A DNA stretch of 64,000 nt from Elysia crispata (taxonomy: Eukaryota > Mollusca > Gastropoda > Plakobranchidae). The stretch is from the NCBI GenBank assembly GCA_033675545.1, contig JAWDGP010000881.1, positions 32,501 to 96,500 of the forward strand, given 5' to 3'. The notes below the pieces were generated by a model. The model saw nothing but the letters and a program-made list of their open reading frames with translations. It had not been told where the DNA came from and did no database searches. This document shows, piece after piece, positions 1 to 17,300 of the stretch (position 1 is the stretch's first letter; each line of letters opens with the position of its first letter). The position numbers and the translations under genes are program-made.

Positions 1-8
1 TATCTATC

Positions 9-5024
<5,016 letters not shown>

Positions 5025-6223
5025 TCAGTGCGATTCAAGCACAGCATCTTTGAGGGCTTGCTCTTGAGCCTTCAGCTCTTCCATCCGAAGACCTATGGTG
5101 CGTAAAACATCTTGTCGTTGGTTCTCTGATAATTGATCCAATAACTTTTGATATTGGTCTAGAGTCGCTTGGACTGCCTCTTGGGCCTCTGCCATATCCT
5201 CAGAAAAATATACAGTCTCCATGCTCTCTCTCTGAAAATAAATGATTGCAAATGTGAAAAGCCAAAATTCTTGCCTTGATTTCCAATCACATTAATTTTA
5301 AAACCTATATAAATTTTATTTCATTTCACCTCCACACCCGTCACTTATTCTGAACCACTAATCCCTACTGCGATGACACCAGTAACTTTTTTTTTTTTTA
5401 ATTTCTTTCCCCACATTTAATCCCCTATCAACCAGGTCATGCTCTTAACTGTTATCAGCACTGAACAATGCACAAAGCTTCAGTTTCCCTGTATGGCCCT
5501 GATTTGGGAAGTGCCAAATTTAATTACACGAAATGCATTGCAGCCGATGAGTAGAGTTGCCAGCCTCTCACCTCACCTATCTGGTGCAAGTCCAACCACC
5601 CCTCAAAAAAGTTGTTACAAAGCAACAGTAACAGAAATAGGAACTAACAGATAAGAAACCTACATTGGACGCACAGACGAGTTCAAAACTAGATTTAATC
5701 TACATAAATCCTTTCAACTAGAACATAAGAAATCAAATACATCTCTAAGTGAGCATATTTGGAATCTGAAGAACAAGAAAGCCAAGTGCAATGTAGAATG
5801 GAAAATACTGAAACAACTGAAGCCTTACGCACCAAACAAAAAGGTCTGTTAGTGTTACCTCTGCTTAGAAGAAAAGTTTAGAATATTAACAGAGAAACCA
5901 ACGCTGAACCGAAGAAAGGAAATTTTCTCCTCCTGTGTACATAAAAAACGTTTCCTGCTCAAGAATGTCATCACTTTACCACAGCCGCCTGAAGAGAGCA
6001 ACAGGGCTCGAAACACCAGTGTCATGGCAAGGCCTTAGTCCAGGTATTTCAATGTTATTAATCCTGCTCCTTATTGTTGAGCACTTTCGTTCAATATGTC
6101 AGTTCCATTTTAAATCATTACGTATATATATATTTCTTGCTTCAAAAAAATCAAGTTGTGTGCCTACTTTTATTCAGCTTTTTAATTCGGAGCGAGAGAG
6201 AGAGAGAGAGTGAGGAAAAGAGA

Positions 6224-6297
<74 letters not shown>

Positions 6298-7494
6298 TCA
6301 GGGATGGGGGAATGAAAAGCAGCCACATACCACAAAAAAATAAGTTTTTTTTGCTTCTATATTAATTAAAGATTTACAAAAAGGGAATGTATTACTTGTT
6401 CAATACTCTTTTTAAAAAAGAGCATTCACATTTTTATCACACAGTTAAGGGCAAAAGCACAGAGAAGTTTCATATTTTGTGCTAAAGACAAAAGACAGCT
6501 TCCCCTGGCTATCAATTATCATATAATTAGTATCTGAACAACCAAGTTTAAACTTCGGCTCTCTAACATACACATGACACAGTTTTCTTTCCAAAAGCCC
6601 TGTGTAATGTGTCGGGCTGTGATAAAAGAATCTAGAGTTACAACACTAACACCTCCACTGAGCTCCTTCATGATAAGGAATTCCCAATCAGTATCTTTGC
6701 CTCTAGTCTATATACCGCACTTCTTTCCCCTCAACTAATATACTCTTTATACTCTTTCCCTGCTCTCTTCCACATTCATGTCTCACCTTTCATAATATTT
6801 GCAAATACTCTACCCCTGCTTATTTTTCGTTTTTCACTGATGCGGTTGTCAACAAAATGTAGTGTTTAGAGAAGACTGTGACAGGTGGGTCTTGTCAAAT
6901 TAATGATCTATGACACAAATTACTTGAGTTAGGTTTCATCATGGACATAACATGCAATTTGTCTCTGCAAGTTTTGTGGCACTTATACTTTATCATCTAT
7001 TTTTATTTATGATGAGAAAAAATGATTAGAACTAGATCTAGATTAATATGAAGAAGTAAAAAAATTAAATTAAATTAAAAAGCGCGATTCCATTTCAAAT
7101 TCAAGCTTACTGCATCTTCTATAAGTTCTCGAGCTTCCATAAATTGCTCTGTAAGTTGATCCATTGCTTTTTTCATATCAGCAGCTGAAATTGTCTCCTT
7201 GAGTCTTTTTTCACTGAAACTGATGTAACGGGCTTGGTCTGGCTGCTGTGATTTCCAATTATGCATATTGCTGCTAGAATTATTTAAAGCGTGAAACGAC
7301 CTATAAACAACAGCCTCTGCCTTTGAGCTTGAAAGACCTCTATAATTTTGAAAACGTTTGAAATAAAGGATATTATTCTTTTTAGGCTCCACACACATCC
7401 ATTGCCTGAATACTCTGACAATCAGTGGAACTGCCTTGCAATTTGAAGTAAAGATAAACATTATAGATGTATACTCCGACAATTTTTTTTTCAA
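5025..7494 (-). CDS. Small probable coiled-coil protein, two exons, unrecognised
   Basis: Exon 1 runs 7494 to 7111 and exon 2 runs 5231 to 5025, with the stop included. The donor after 7111 reads GTAAGC and the acceptor before 5231 is TTTTCAG. The junction is phase 0 and joins ...LIEDA to [13 protein letters not shown], giving 196 residues. The last 90 or so residues are rich in Glu, Gln, Leu and Lys in a heptad-like pattern and end [10 protein letters not shown], so a coiled coil is likely. Residues 1-75 are basic with aromatics and few acids, which would suit a mitochondrial presequence, but they could also be partly 5' leader. Met77 (7264-7266) and Met110 are alternative starts. I do not recognise the family. 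The codon-rich, stop-free exon 1 in AT-rich DNA and the exact splice phase make a real gene likely. It is divergent from the USP36 gene. Its intron carries a Penelope remnant and a GA tract. Confidence 0.7.
5578..5990 (+). mobile_element. Penelope-like element remnant with GIY-YIG nuclease domain
   Basis: The plus strand encodes, with one in-frame stop and degenerate ends, a stretch starting YIGRTDEF and continuing through [31 protein letters not shown] and [12 protein letters not shown] to [10 protein letters not shown] and RKRFLL-like residues. This order (YIG, TR-x-NHK, LS-x-IW-x-LK, W-x-I, C-x-LC-x-EK, R-x-E-x-x-x-x-C-x-H) is the GIY-YIG endonuclease of Penelope-like retroelements. No reverse transcriptase is seen upstream, so this is a 3' fragment. 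It sits in antisense within the intron of the coiled-coil gene. A stop interrupts the CYLC region. Confidence 0.75.
6194..6294. repeat. (GA)n microsatellite
   Basis: About 100 bases of alternating GA with a few interruptions. It lies in the intron of the minus-strand coiled-coil gene, where the transcript would read (CU)n. Confidence 0.95.
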
Positions 7495-7935
7495 GAGCAG
7501 GGGTTGAATATTATCTCAAATCGATGTAACGTTAAGGTTTATTTGAATGTCAAGTGCTATAACTAGATCTAAATCTAGATTTAGTATCAATTGAAGGTAA
7601 CACGAAAAACGAAAGTGAGCCAAACCAAATGAGTTTTAAAAACGAAAATAGCTGTATCCGGTGGTTCAATGCGCATTACCGGAAATGGAAAAAAGATCGT
7701 GGCGACTGGCGAAGACCAAGCCTCCGGATTTCTCAATTTCAAAGAGTAGCTGTTCTAGATCCAAGTCCGCACATTTGGACGCATGTCTATACTTAACTTG
7801 CCCCGGAATTTCTATCTTTTGATTTTCAGATGTTTTGCATCAGCTCCAACTTAAGTCTTGGCAACATTGCTTTGCTTAAAAGTCGTAGACAATTAATCTA
7901 GATCTCCTTTATACTGTAGCTGTTCTGTCTGAAGG
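7495..7935. promoter_or_regulatory. Probable bidirectional promoter with ETS-type sites
   Basis: This region separates the minus-strand coiled-coil gene from the plus-strand USP36 gene and has more CpG and GC than its surroundings. It holds an ACCGGAAAT at 7678-7686 and an inverted ACCGGAT at 7656-7662, both close to the GGAA/T core bound by ETS factors such as GABP, which is common at housekeeping bidirectional promoters. A strong donor (AAGG then GTAAGC, exon ending at 7935) suggests that a non-coding first exon of USP36 ends here. Which bases start transcription cannot be read from the sequence. Confidence 0.5.
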
Positions 7936-10123
7936 GTAAGCAAAACTGAAAGTAGAAATAATTCTACAGATTCTAGATCTAGACTATAATGTTCAGATTA
8001 AACACTCACTATGCTACCTAATATACACCTGAATCTTAAATCTAAATGCAATATCTATTTTAATATAGAATCATGTTGCCTATCTTCCAGACTTTCATTG
8101 TGCCTACAACAGAAAATCGTGCACTGTAAACAAATAAGAGCAGGCTAGATCTCAGTAGGCCTACAGGCTACACATCAGCACCCCATGTCCACTTGAACAC
8201 AAATTTATATGATTTTAAAATGTTTCACGGATAGAACATGGTTGGTTACAATGTTTGTTGTTTGCATAGATTTATCAAAGGGCAAACTGTCAAAATGTGT
8301 TCCAATGTGAAAGAATAGTATCAAAGAAATGGAACATAGAATCTACTGCTCTATATTTTGTCATGAGAGAGAGAAAAAATTTGTGTTAGTTTTGCTAGTA
8401 GACCCATTTTGATCTGAGTGGATCTAAAGAAAAAATTTTCCACAAGTTTTCTAGATATTGATTGTTTTCATCTTTAGGGGCAATTAAATCTAGGAGTAAA
8501 AGTACAAGATTGTTACGAATTATGTGGTGCATAGTAATCTCTTTGAGGTAATGAAAAAAGAAATTTAAAAATGGTTTAATATTTTTAAGGTTTGAACAAT
8601 GGATAGTATAGATAACTAGTGTACAACATTGTCTTTGTATCTCAGTGTGCAGATAGTTTGTTCAAAATGCTGTCATTAAACTAAGTTAATGTTCATTCAA
8701 TTTATTTGGTATGATTAGGAAAACATGATCTGTTTCATTCAGCTATTTGATGCCTCCTAAATATTCTGAAGAATCGTAACAACCTTAAAGCCCATCAGGA
8801 ACAGCTATTGAGTGGCTATAAAATATATATTAACATAATCAGCTGCGGCATATTCTCTAAAATTTTGTCCTCTTCTCTATGTTTCACACCATCATAATAG
8901 ACTTGCAAGCGTGCTCCTCTTTGCCTATTGGCTGTCCACATTTAGGCAAATCTATCTAGATCTAAATTGTTTGTTTTATTTTTTTTTGATAAAGAATGTT
9001 ATTCAGACTGACCTTTTTTAGAGAACCTCAAGAAATCAAGCCCAAGAAAGAAAATCACTTTTATTCAACATGCTTTTAAAGTCCCAAATAATTTATTTTT
9101 GATCTTTGCTAACTCCATACTTATTAAGTTATTTTTAAATCGTGTACCTCATCTCATATTTCTTTCAGTGCAACATTTATGACAATTTTTTGTATAGCCT
9201 TCTTTTGCAGTCAGTAAAACTTTTTACATGTGTAACTGTAACTGAGTAGGGAAATGATTTTTTTTAAAAAGGGTAGAAGTTTTAAGGCATTAGCCTAGAA
9301 TTAGGTTAATTGCCATGGTCTATTGTAAATCCCACTTAAATATATCTGTTCGATTTGATTTTGTAACTGTTTGGTAGGGTCTTAATAATTAAACAGCAAA
9401 TAGCTGAACTTTATAATGTAGTGAACATTATTCTATGTTAACAATATGGATGTATCTAATGAAAGAATTGTGTGGCAAAGCATTAGTACATAGACATTCC
9501 AAATCATATCTACCTCTTCCTTGCTTTCTTTCAGTTTCATCATTTACTTGTTTCTCATAAATTGAATCTATAAATGTCAAATTATTAGATGTGAACTACA
9601 TTTTAAATTTTCATGTTTTCAGATAGTTTTCCTATATACTCCTGGTTAATTTTTCTGCTGTTTGTTCACCATCTTTTGTCAATCAATTACACTTTTAAAA
9701 ATATTTTAGTCAATGCTCTATCAAGATTTAATATCATTCGAGATTGATCATTTATCACAGGCTAACTAGTCCAGATTGAGAAATCACTCTTATGAATAGG
9801 TAAAGGTTAGGGCAAAGATACATGTTTAGAATTGTTTCATCCAAATATGAGATGAAAGAGAACTCAATTGTTTTAGGTTTAGGGTAAGAAATATGGCTTA
9901 CGAACAGGATTGTAGTTTCTAAATCTAAAGTTGGGTTTGTGTTTTACAATTTGATCGATTCTTTGAAACAAGTCATCCTGAATTTGATCTCTTGTTAGGA
10001 TTAGGAACAGGATTAAAGTCCAGCTGACTCAAGGCTTTGTCAATTGCTTTAAAACTGTTTTTTTTAAGGCTGAATATATAAATTTGAACTGGTTTCATGG
10101 CTTGAGGAAATTTTGTTTTTCAG
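7936..10123 (+). other. Probable first intron of the USP36 gene (5' leader)
   Basis: The stretch runs from the GTAAGC donor at 7936 to the TTTTTCAG acceptor ending at 10123. It is AT-rich with no ORF or transposon that I recognise. Several TCTAGATCT-like words occur near its left end and in the adjoining promoter. The acceptor is convincing because the ATG at 10144 follows 20 bases later; the donor partner is inferred. Confidence 0.45.
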
Positions 10124-10143
10124 GGTAACCAGAATCTCTTCAC

Positions 10144-13100
10144 ATGCCCGAGTCACCAGGCAACATTGAGGAGATACATAACTCTCTCAAGGCCTCGCTG
10201 AACCGAGGTAATAAGCAACAGGACTTGGACAAAGATGTTGTTGCAGCCTCAAAGCGCGTACTTTTGGAGCACATTTCATTTGAGCCAGCCTCTGCTCCAT
10301 ACACCATGCAGCTGGATCAACTTCGAGCTAAATACATCTCTCTGAATGCTGGTACAGCAACTGCAGCATCTACCTCTGTAGGAAACTCATCAAACGGTGG
10401 ATCAGAAATGCTACCAACACAGCATGGTAACATATTGCTTATTTGTCGAGCTTTGCAAACTTTAAAAAAAGGATTGATAGCTACCAACACACACCTACCT
10501 GCACTAACACTTTACATCTGTTGAAAGATATGTTGAGAGATGATTATACTATCATTTTGAAAGTATGTTTATACTTTAAGATTCACATCTGATTCATTTG
10601 TAATTTATGAAACTTGTGTAATGAATCATAACTGCTAATGTACTAAAAAAAAATAAACCAAACAAGATCAATTCAGGGTTCTTGAGGAATGGCATCGAAG
10701 TCTGTTGGCCCGAGATATTAACCCTCATCCTGCTAACGCGGTTACGCACAGATAGGGCTGAAAACTGTCCCATTGCCACGGCCAGTTAACTTCTGGACTG
10801 TGCAAGTGGCAGAGAGAATTACCTGTGTTTGTACTGAGCGTATTGTAGTTCACAATAAAGCGTCTAGATAGACTTTTATTGCCAAAACAGAGTTACATTT
10901 ATCTTTTCAAACGTGATAATTTTATTTAAATATATTTCATGGTTCTAAGAGTTTAAGAAAGGATGAGCTACAGACATAGGCTTCGAGAAAAATAAGTTTT
11001 CAAAAAGAGATTCATTGTATACAATAGTTTTAGTTTACAACAATTAACAATTTCTTTGATGAAAGCTTGGATTTGCACTGAAAGTAAACACTTACATAAT
11101 TAATTTAGTGTGTGTGTGTAAGAGGGAGGAGGGTGGTGGGGATGAAAATTAAGCTGGAAAAGATTATAACTCATTTAGAACTAGCAAACCTTTGAGTCTA
11201 GTTCGGTCTTCCATCTAAGCTAAAGCCACAATAGTCAGTGTGTGGTCCTTTTGTTCAAAGAAACTACACGTATGTAACTATACAGATAAATGTACAACTA
11301 AATACAGGTACGATGTAGTTCTATTATAACCTTATAAGGTGAGACAATAAAGGAGAAAGGAAACAATCAGACCAAGCAGCAAGGTCTGCCCTCGATGCTT
11401 ATCAGGCGCTCCCATAATCATTGTCTCTTACAACTTGTGGACATCAAATAAAAAACTCGCTCAATAATCTGTTCGCCAGCCTATACTTTCCTGCCATTGG
11501 ACACATAGTGACAGCTGACAGAATATCAAACTCACCAACAATAAAGGCAAAGGCTTTATACCCTACACACACACCATGCTCTTAACTCATGCCTTTCTTG
11601 ACACCTCAGTAAACTCCTCCCTTTTTTACTTGGCTTTACAGTGACAGAAGGCTGTGGTGTGATTGACTGGTAAACAAGATTCGTTTGGTCTAATACTATT
11701 ACAAAAATTGGCCAATCACGTTACATTATAACTAAAACCACTACTAACTGCAATCCACATGATTCAAGGAAATCTGGGGGGAGAGGGCAGTGCCAAGTCA
11801 TTGCTAGGACTCTGTATAGGGGACAGGGTGGGGGCAAGTAAGGGCCATGTGGTAAAGTCACCGCTGTCTAGTTCTTTTATTTGCTCTTTGGTCTTTATAA
11901 CAACCACATGCGAAGGAAGCAGGTTTCCCATGTATCAGTAACATCAACTACCCATCTCGTAACATGGTTCCGACAGATGTGCCTAAATTGCAATTTGTTC
12001 TTCACACATCAGGGGCTCTCGATCGCCTCCCAGTAGTTCAAACAGGGAGAAATTGTCACCTTTTCATTGGTTGATATTCTTAGAAAAGATATAAAGTCTA
12101 CAGAGTATATGAGATGGGGTGTTTAGAAGATGATGACGTTTCAAACAGGTCCGCCAGTCAACTAGTAATAATGATGGCGCCGCCGCTCCATGTTCGGAAC
12201 CTCAGCCCATATATTTAATGGCACCGCAGGGTCCAGGTTATCATCAGGGCAAAGCTTAAATAAAATGGGCGGCAGGAGTAGGGTTAAATCTTGACCTTAA
12301 ATTTTTCTACCCATGTTAATTGTTAGAATTGGTTAAAAATCCAAATTCCATCTATATAGATAAAAGATGATTGGAATAAATTTTCTTTAAGAATATATAC
12401 AATATACATGAGCTCTTTTTACCTAAATCAGTGATTATCAACACATTCACCAGGCTTTATAATCAACACATTTTTTCTATCAAGTAGCAAAATTTTCTTC
12501 AATCTGACATATGAATTTATTTAGATGTTAGCCATTTACTTGCTTTTCCAAAGAAAAAAAATATTTCTGGAAATAATATCCATGATATGTTTCTATCTAA
12601 AAATTAATATTTAATATTATAAAATTATTTCTAATTTCTTTTCAGGTTCTGTCAGTGTCCCTAGCTCTCCTGGAGGTGGGGACTCCCTACCCCAGCCCAG
12701 GGTGATCCTCTACCCAGAGGAGAGGGTCAAGATGGAATGGCTGCGACAAGGCCGCATTGGTGCAGGTCTTGTCAACATGGGAAACACCTGCTTCTTCAAC
12801 TCAACTCTTCAGTGCCTCACCTATACTGCTCCTTTAGTCAACTACTGCCTATCTAATGACCACAAACAAAAGTGTAGGATGCTCCTCTATTAATTTTTTT
12901 TTATCAACTTTGAGATACAGGAGTTGCACTTTAAACTTGCAATGGTCTGGAGTGTATTTGAATGTTTATTTATGCCAATTTTACTCTAGCTAAGAGGAAA
13001 ATGAGTTCTAAAGTTGATTCATTTCTTTATTATTGTGTGCAGAGAAACATGTTGATGTATGCTTTTCTGTTTATTTATTTATTTTTTGCTGTTGTTGTTA

Positions 13101-14260
13101 ACAGGCACTAAAAATGGATTTTGCATGATGTGTGAAATCCAAAATCATATAAGGACCTCTTTGGAATGTGGTGGAAAATCTCTTAAACCACACTCAATAT
13201 TACAAAAGTTGAGATGTAAGTCTTCTTTTTTTCTCCCCCGATTTTTGATTTGACTTTTTTGAAGTATTTTTCAATCTGTATTTCTTCTGCAAAGGTATTC
13301 ATAAAAATAATGTATTGCCACTAAAGATTTTTTAAAAGATGGTCAAATCACTTGTCACAGCTTCAATGTAAAGATAGATCTATCAGCTAATGGTTTTGTT
13401 CTGATTGAAAAGTTTAATTTTATCAGGATTTTGTGAAAGTCAATGGGTCACAATTTGACATAAAAGATTGTAAATAAGCATGTTCATTGCAACCAATTGG
13501 GCTGAACAATAGAAAGTCGCTCTCCTTTTTTAAAAAAATGAAGCATAGAATGTGTTTCTGTAATATTTTTCATATTTATCTTTTGTTTTATTTTGGACTC
13601 GCTATTTCAACAGACAAGTCCATTCCAGTAACAGTATTTTTTTTACATACATCTCTCAGGCATTGCAAAGCACATGAAGTGGGGTCGACAGGAAGATGCT
13701 CATGAATTTCTACGATTTGTTGTTGATCATTTACAGCAAGCTTGCCTGAATGGCCATGCGAAGTATGATTGTAAAGCTGAAATGAAATTTGTTATTTCAA
13801 CTGTGCATAGCTCAATCTGTTTAAAGTTTAAAAAGAATTTAAAAAAAATAAGAGCTGTAGCCTGTAAAATAAGATTTTATTTAAGGTGCTTTAAGAGCCA
13901 ATATGCCTAAGCTTCAATTTAGTGTAGCGAAAGAAAACGATGGGATCTTTCAAAGGTATCAATACACCTTTTTGGTAACTTTGATTTTCTAAGGAAAAAA
14001 AATGATATTTCGTACGTTTTGAACTGCAGGGCAAAGGATTTGGTGCCTGAATTTTTAAGGAGATAATTTTCTTGAATTGTCTCAATATTGTGGGATGCTG
14101 AGCAACCACCCAAGAACAATATTAGAATACATTTTACTATGTGTACTTTATCGAAAGAGTATGGACACTGCCAGGGGATGACATTATTCTGCTGCGGTTG
14201 CATTAATCATTGGACATCTTAGTTGACTCCTATCTAGATTTCATAGTTGAATTACTCAAT

Positions 14261-14303
<43 letters not shown>

Positions 14304-17300
14304 CTCCAATGAAATAAAACTTTGTTTTCCTCTTTATTATTATTATTGTAAATTCACTGCAATTAAACTTGAAACTTGAGTGTCATGAGTGAAAAAAAAG
14401 AAGGCAATGTCAAGAAGAAATTTCTTTTCAGGATGAATATGGATATCAAGCATATGATTCAGGTTTTAAATCATATGTCTCTATTATATTTGACTGTGGT
14501 TGTTAGGGGTGCCTCAGGTTCTCTCAGATGTGGCAATGTACTGCCGTAAAGCAAAGCTGAGAATCCCACTAAAATCAATTTTGGAAGAGTATAAATGTGG
14601 CTAAGCCAGGCTACTCTCTATGTTAGAGGATTCCGAGGACAGGGTTGTGAAGATGGTACAACCGACCATAAAAACGGGTAGGAAATGGAAAGTTGTCGAA
14701 GCCGTAGACAAAGCCAAAGAGTGGCTTAAGATTAAAGAAGTGATTGGGCAAACTCAAACTGACTGCAAAGGGATGGGATCATCTACAGCAAAGTGGTGGT
14801 CAAAAACAGACAGGAAAGAGAAAAGAGACATGGCCATCATTGAGATACAGCTTAATGAAGATTCCAGAAGGGTTCAAAAAGCAGTCCAGCAATCACAACA
14901 GGGATAATGGACCAACTGGGATAATGCCCTGCAGAAATCCCTCACATGGCACCATTTCGGATTAGCTTTCTCATCAGATCAGTGGGGAAAGAAAGAGGAC
15001 CCTACTTGTCCGCTATGCCAAGGCAGGCAGACCACAGAGCATGTCTTGAGCTTTTGCAAAATGGCCCTCTCACTGGGGCGATACACATAAAGGCATAATT
15101 ATAGTAGAGTCCTTCAGGAACTTGCTGCAATCATAAGCACGGCTGAAGGAGACACTACCCTCCCTAAAACCAACGCATTGATATTCACAACAGAGGGAGG
15201 CATTAAGTAATGGCACGGAAGACCGATGAAAACAACAAACCAAAGAAAATGCCTACTAGACTGTTGTGACGACTAGGATGTTTCAGCAGACCTTCCAGAA
15301 TGGGACACTCAGTATTATCAAAGAAACAAGACTAAGGCCTGGTATCGTGATCCATTTAGATTCCACACAACAACTGATCAAGGTGGAGCTAACAGCTCCA
15401 TACAAAACAGAATGGAAGAGGCCCGCATCTACAAAAGAGAGAAATACTTAAACCTGAACAAAGAGCTAGAAGATGCTGGCTACCAAGCTGTGGTGATGCC
15501 CGTTGAGGTTGGTGCAAGAGGATTCATAGGGTCATCAGTCTACGACCTGCTGACTAAACTTTTCAATATGTGACAACATAAGTAAGCTCTAAAGCAGTTT
15601 TCGGTGGATCTGGAGCAGGAGAAATGAGAGGTTCCTTAATGAGGATTAAAAATGTTCTGACCATCAGTTGGTGAAGTGGTATAGTGCCTGGATCAGCAAT
15701 CTATCAAGAGATGAGAGTGTGAGTTCTAATCCTGGCGCTGTGCAAAAAAACGATAACAGGGAGATACCTTAGAGTCATGACCTGGGTGTGGCCCGGCCTC
15801 CTTAGAGTGTCTGAAGTTAAGGGCTGAAACACTTGCTACAAGGGGGTTTCTTCTCTGAAGACTCTCTGTTATCTAGCTCCCCAATGAATTTCAGTTTCTA
15901 CCTACTTTGACATTTTTAGAGAATTTTCAAATGAATAATACTATCAAAGTCTTAAGCTGGCATTCATGTTTACTTTTTCACTTTAAATATAGCTCAAAGA
16001 GACAAAATGATTTAATGGATGCAGTCCATGTGAACTTGATGTTGATCTCAACATGGCTGACATTCATTTATTGTGCTGTCTTTACTTTAAATTTTTTTTA
16101 AACAAGATATTCAATCTGCTGCATCAATATGTGCCTAATACTAAGTTTCTCAATCTCAATGTCTAAAGTATTAGAGCTGTATGCTTCATGTTCTTTTCAG
16201 GCTCGACCGCTTCAGCAAAGAGACAACTGTGATAAATCAGATATTTGGAGGCTACTTACAGAGCCAAGGTAAAGCAATGCGAAGTGTCAGAATTTTGTTT
16301 GATTCTTTGTTTGTTGAAGCGTATAATATGCAATTTTATTGCAGGATATTTGATGATGAGTACATGGTTTAATTTTTCTCTGTGCCTTTCACTGTGGTTT
16401 CTTTGTCTTCTCACCTGGTGATTCTTGTGCCGCAAGTGATTTGTTTAAAATTTGTATTTCAGAGCATCTTTTTTGTATTTTATGGTATCTTGAAGTTTTG
16501 GTTTGCAATTCTTTTTCTCTTTTTTTTTCCAAGATTAGATGCTAATTTTTTTTTCTCAAGTTCAGATGCACATGCTTTAAGTTGATTTCGTGAATGTCAC
16601 AGTGATTTTTTAAACAATTTTTTTTTACAGTTATTTGCTTGCGATGTCAAGCCAGATCCAATACTTTTGACCCATTTATGGATCTCAGTCTGGATATTAA
16701 AGTAAGTTACTAAGCATATAGAGGAAGCAAAATTTCAGTTTTTATGGTGTCATTTATCCTTGACTAACAAAAAATGAGTATCAATGAGTTTCTGCTCTTG
16801 CCCATAATCAAAAGCATAGAAGGTTGTGTGAACAATAAATAATCGCTGTTTAATGTTGATCTTATAATTTGACCTTATTTCTTAGAGCTGTGTAAAAAGA
16901 AGCAGAATATTTTGATTTGATGATTTCTTAATTTTTAAACTGTTTGGTTGATTTAAAAGTTGGTTCTGTGTGATGCTTTTGGATTTAAGGTTATTTTCAA
17001 GGTTACAAAAATTGATAATTAAATTTTTCATTAAAAAGAATTGAAAGAGATAGAGATCAACCTTGTGAAACTTAATTTGAGAGAATGTGAGTTTCAGACA
17101 TAATAAATATCAAAGAGGATTTTAATAATTCATGCATAAATCTCAAAATTTCTTTATCTTTTTGTCATTTTTCCAAAGCTTGTGTATAATTGTTTTTTTT
17201 ATAAATTAAGAGATGAAAAATGTACTGAAATCATAATGATTTTATCGATATTAACAAGCAGTTTATGTCAATTTTATGAATAACAGTTGCACAGAAAAGA

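Noticed and set aside
15660-15740. Functional tRNA gene
   Set aside because: A and B boxes are degenerate and the cloverleaf stems do not pair, so a SINE head is more likely.
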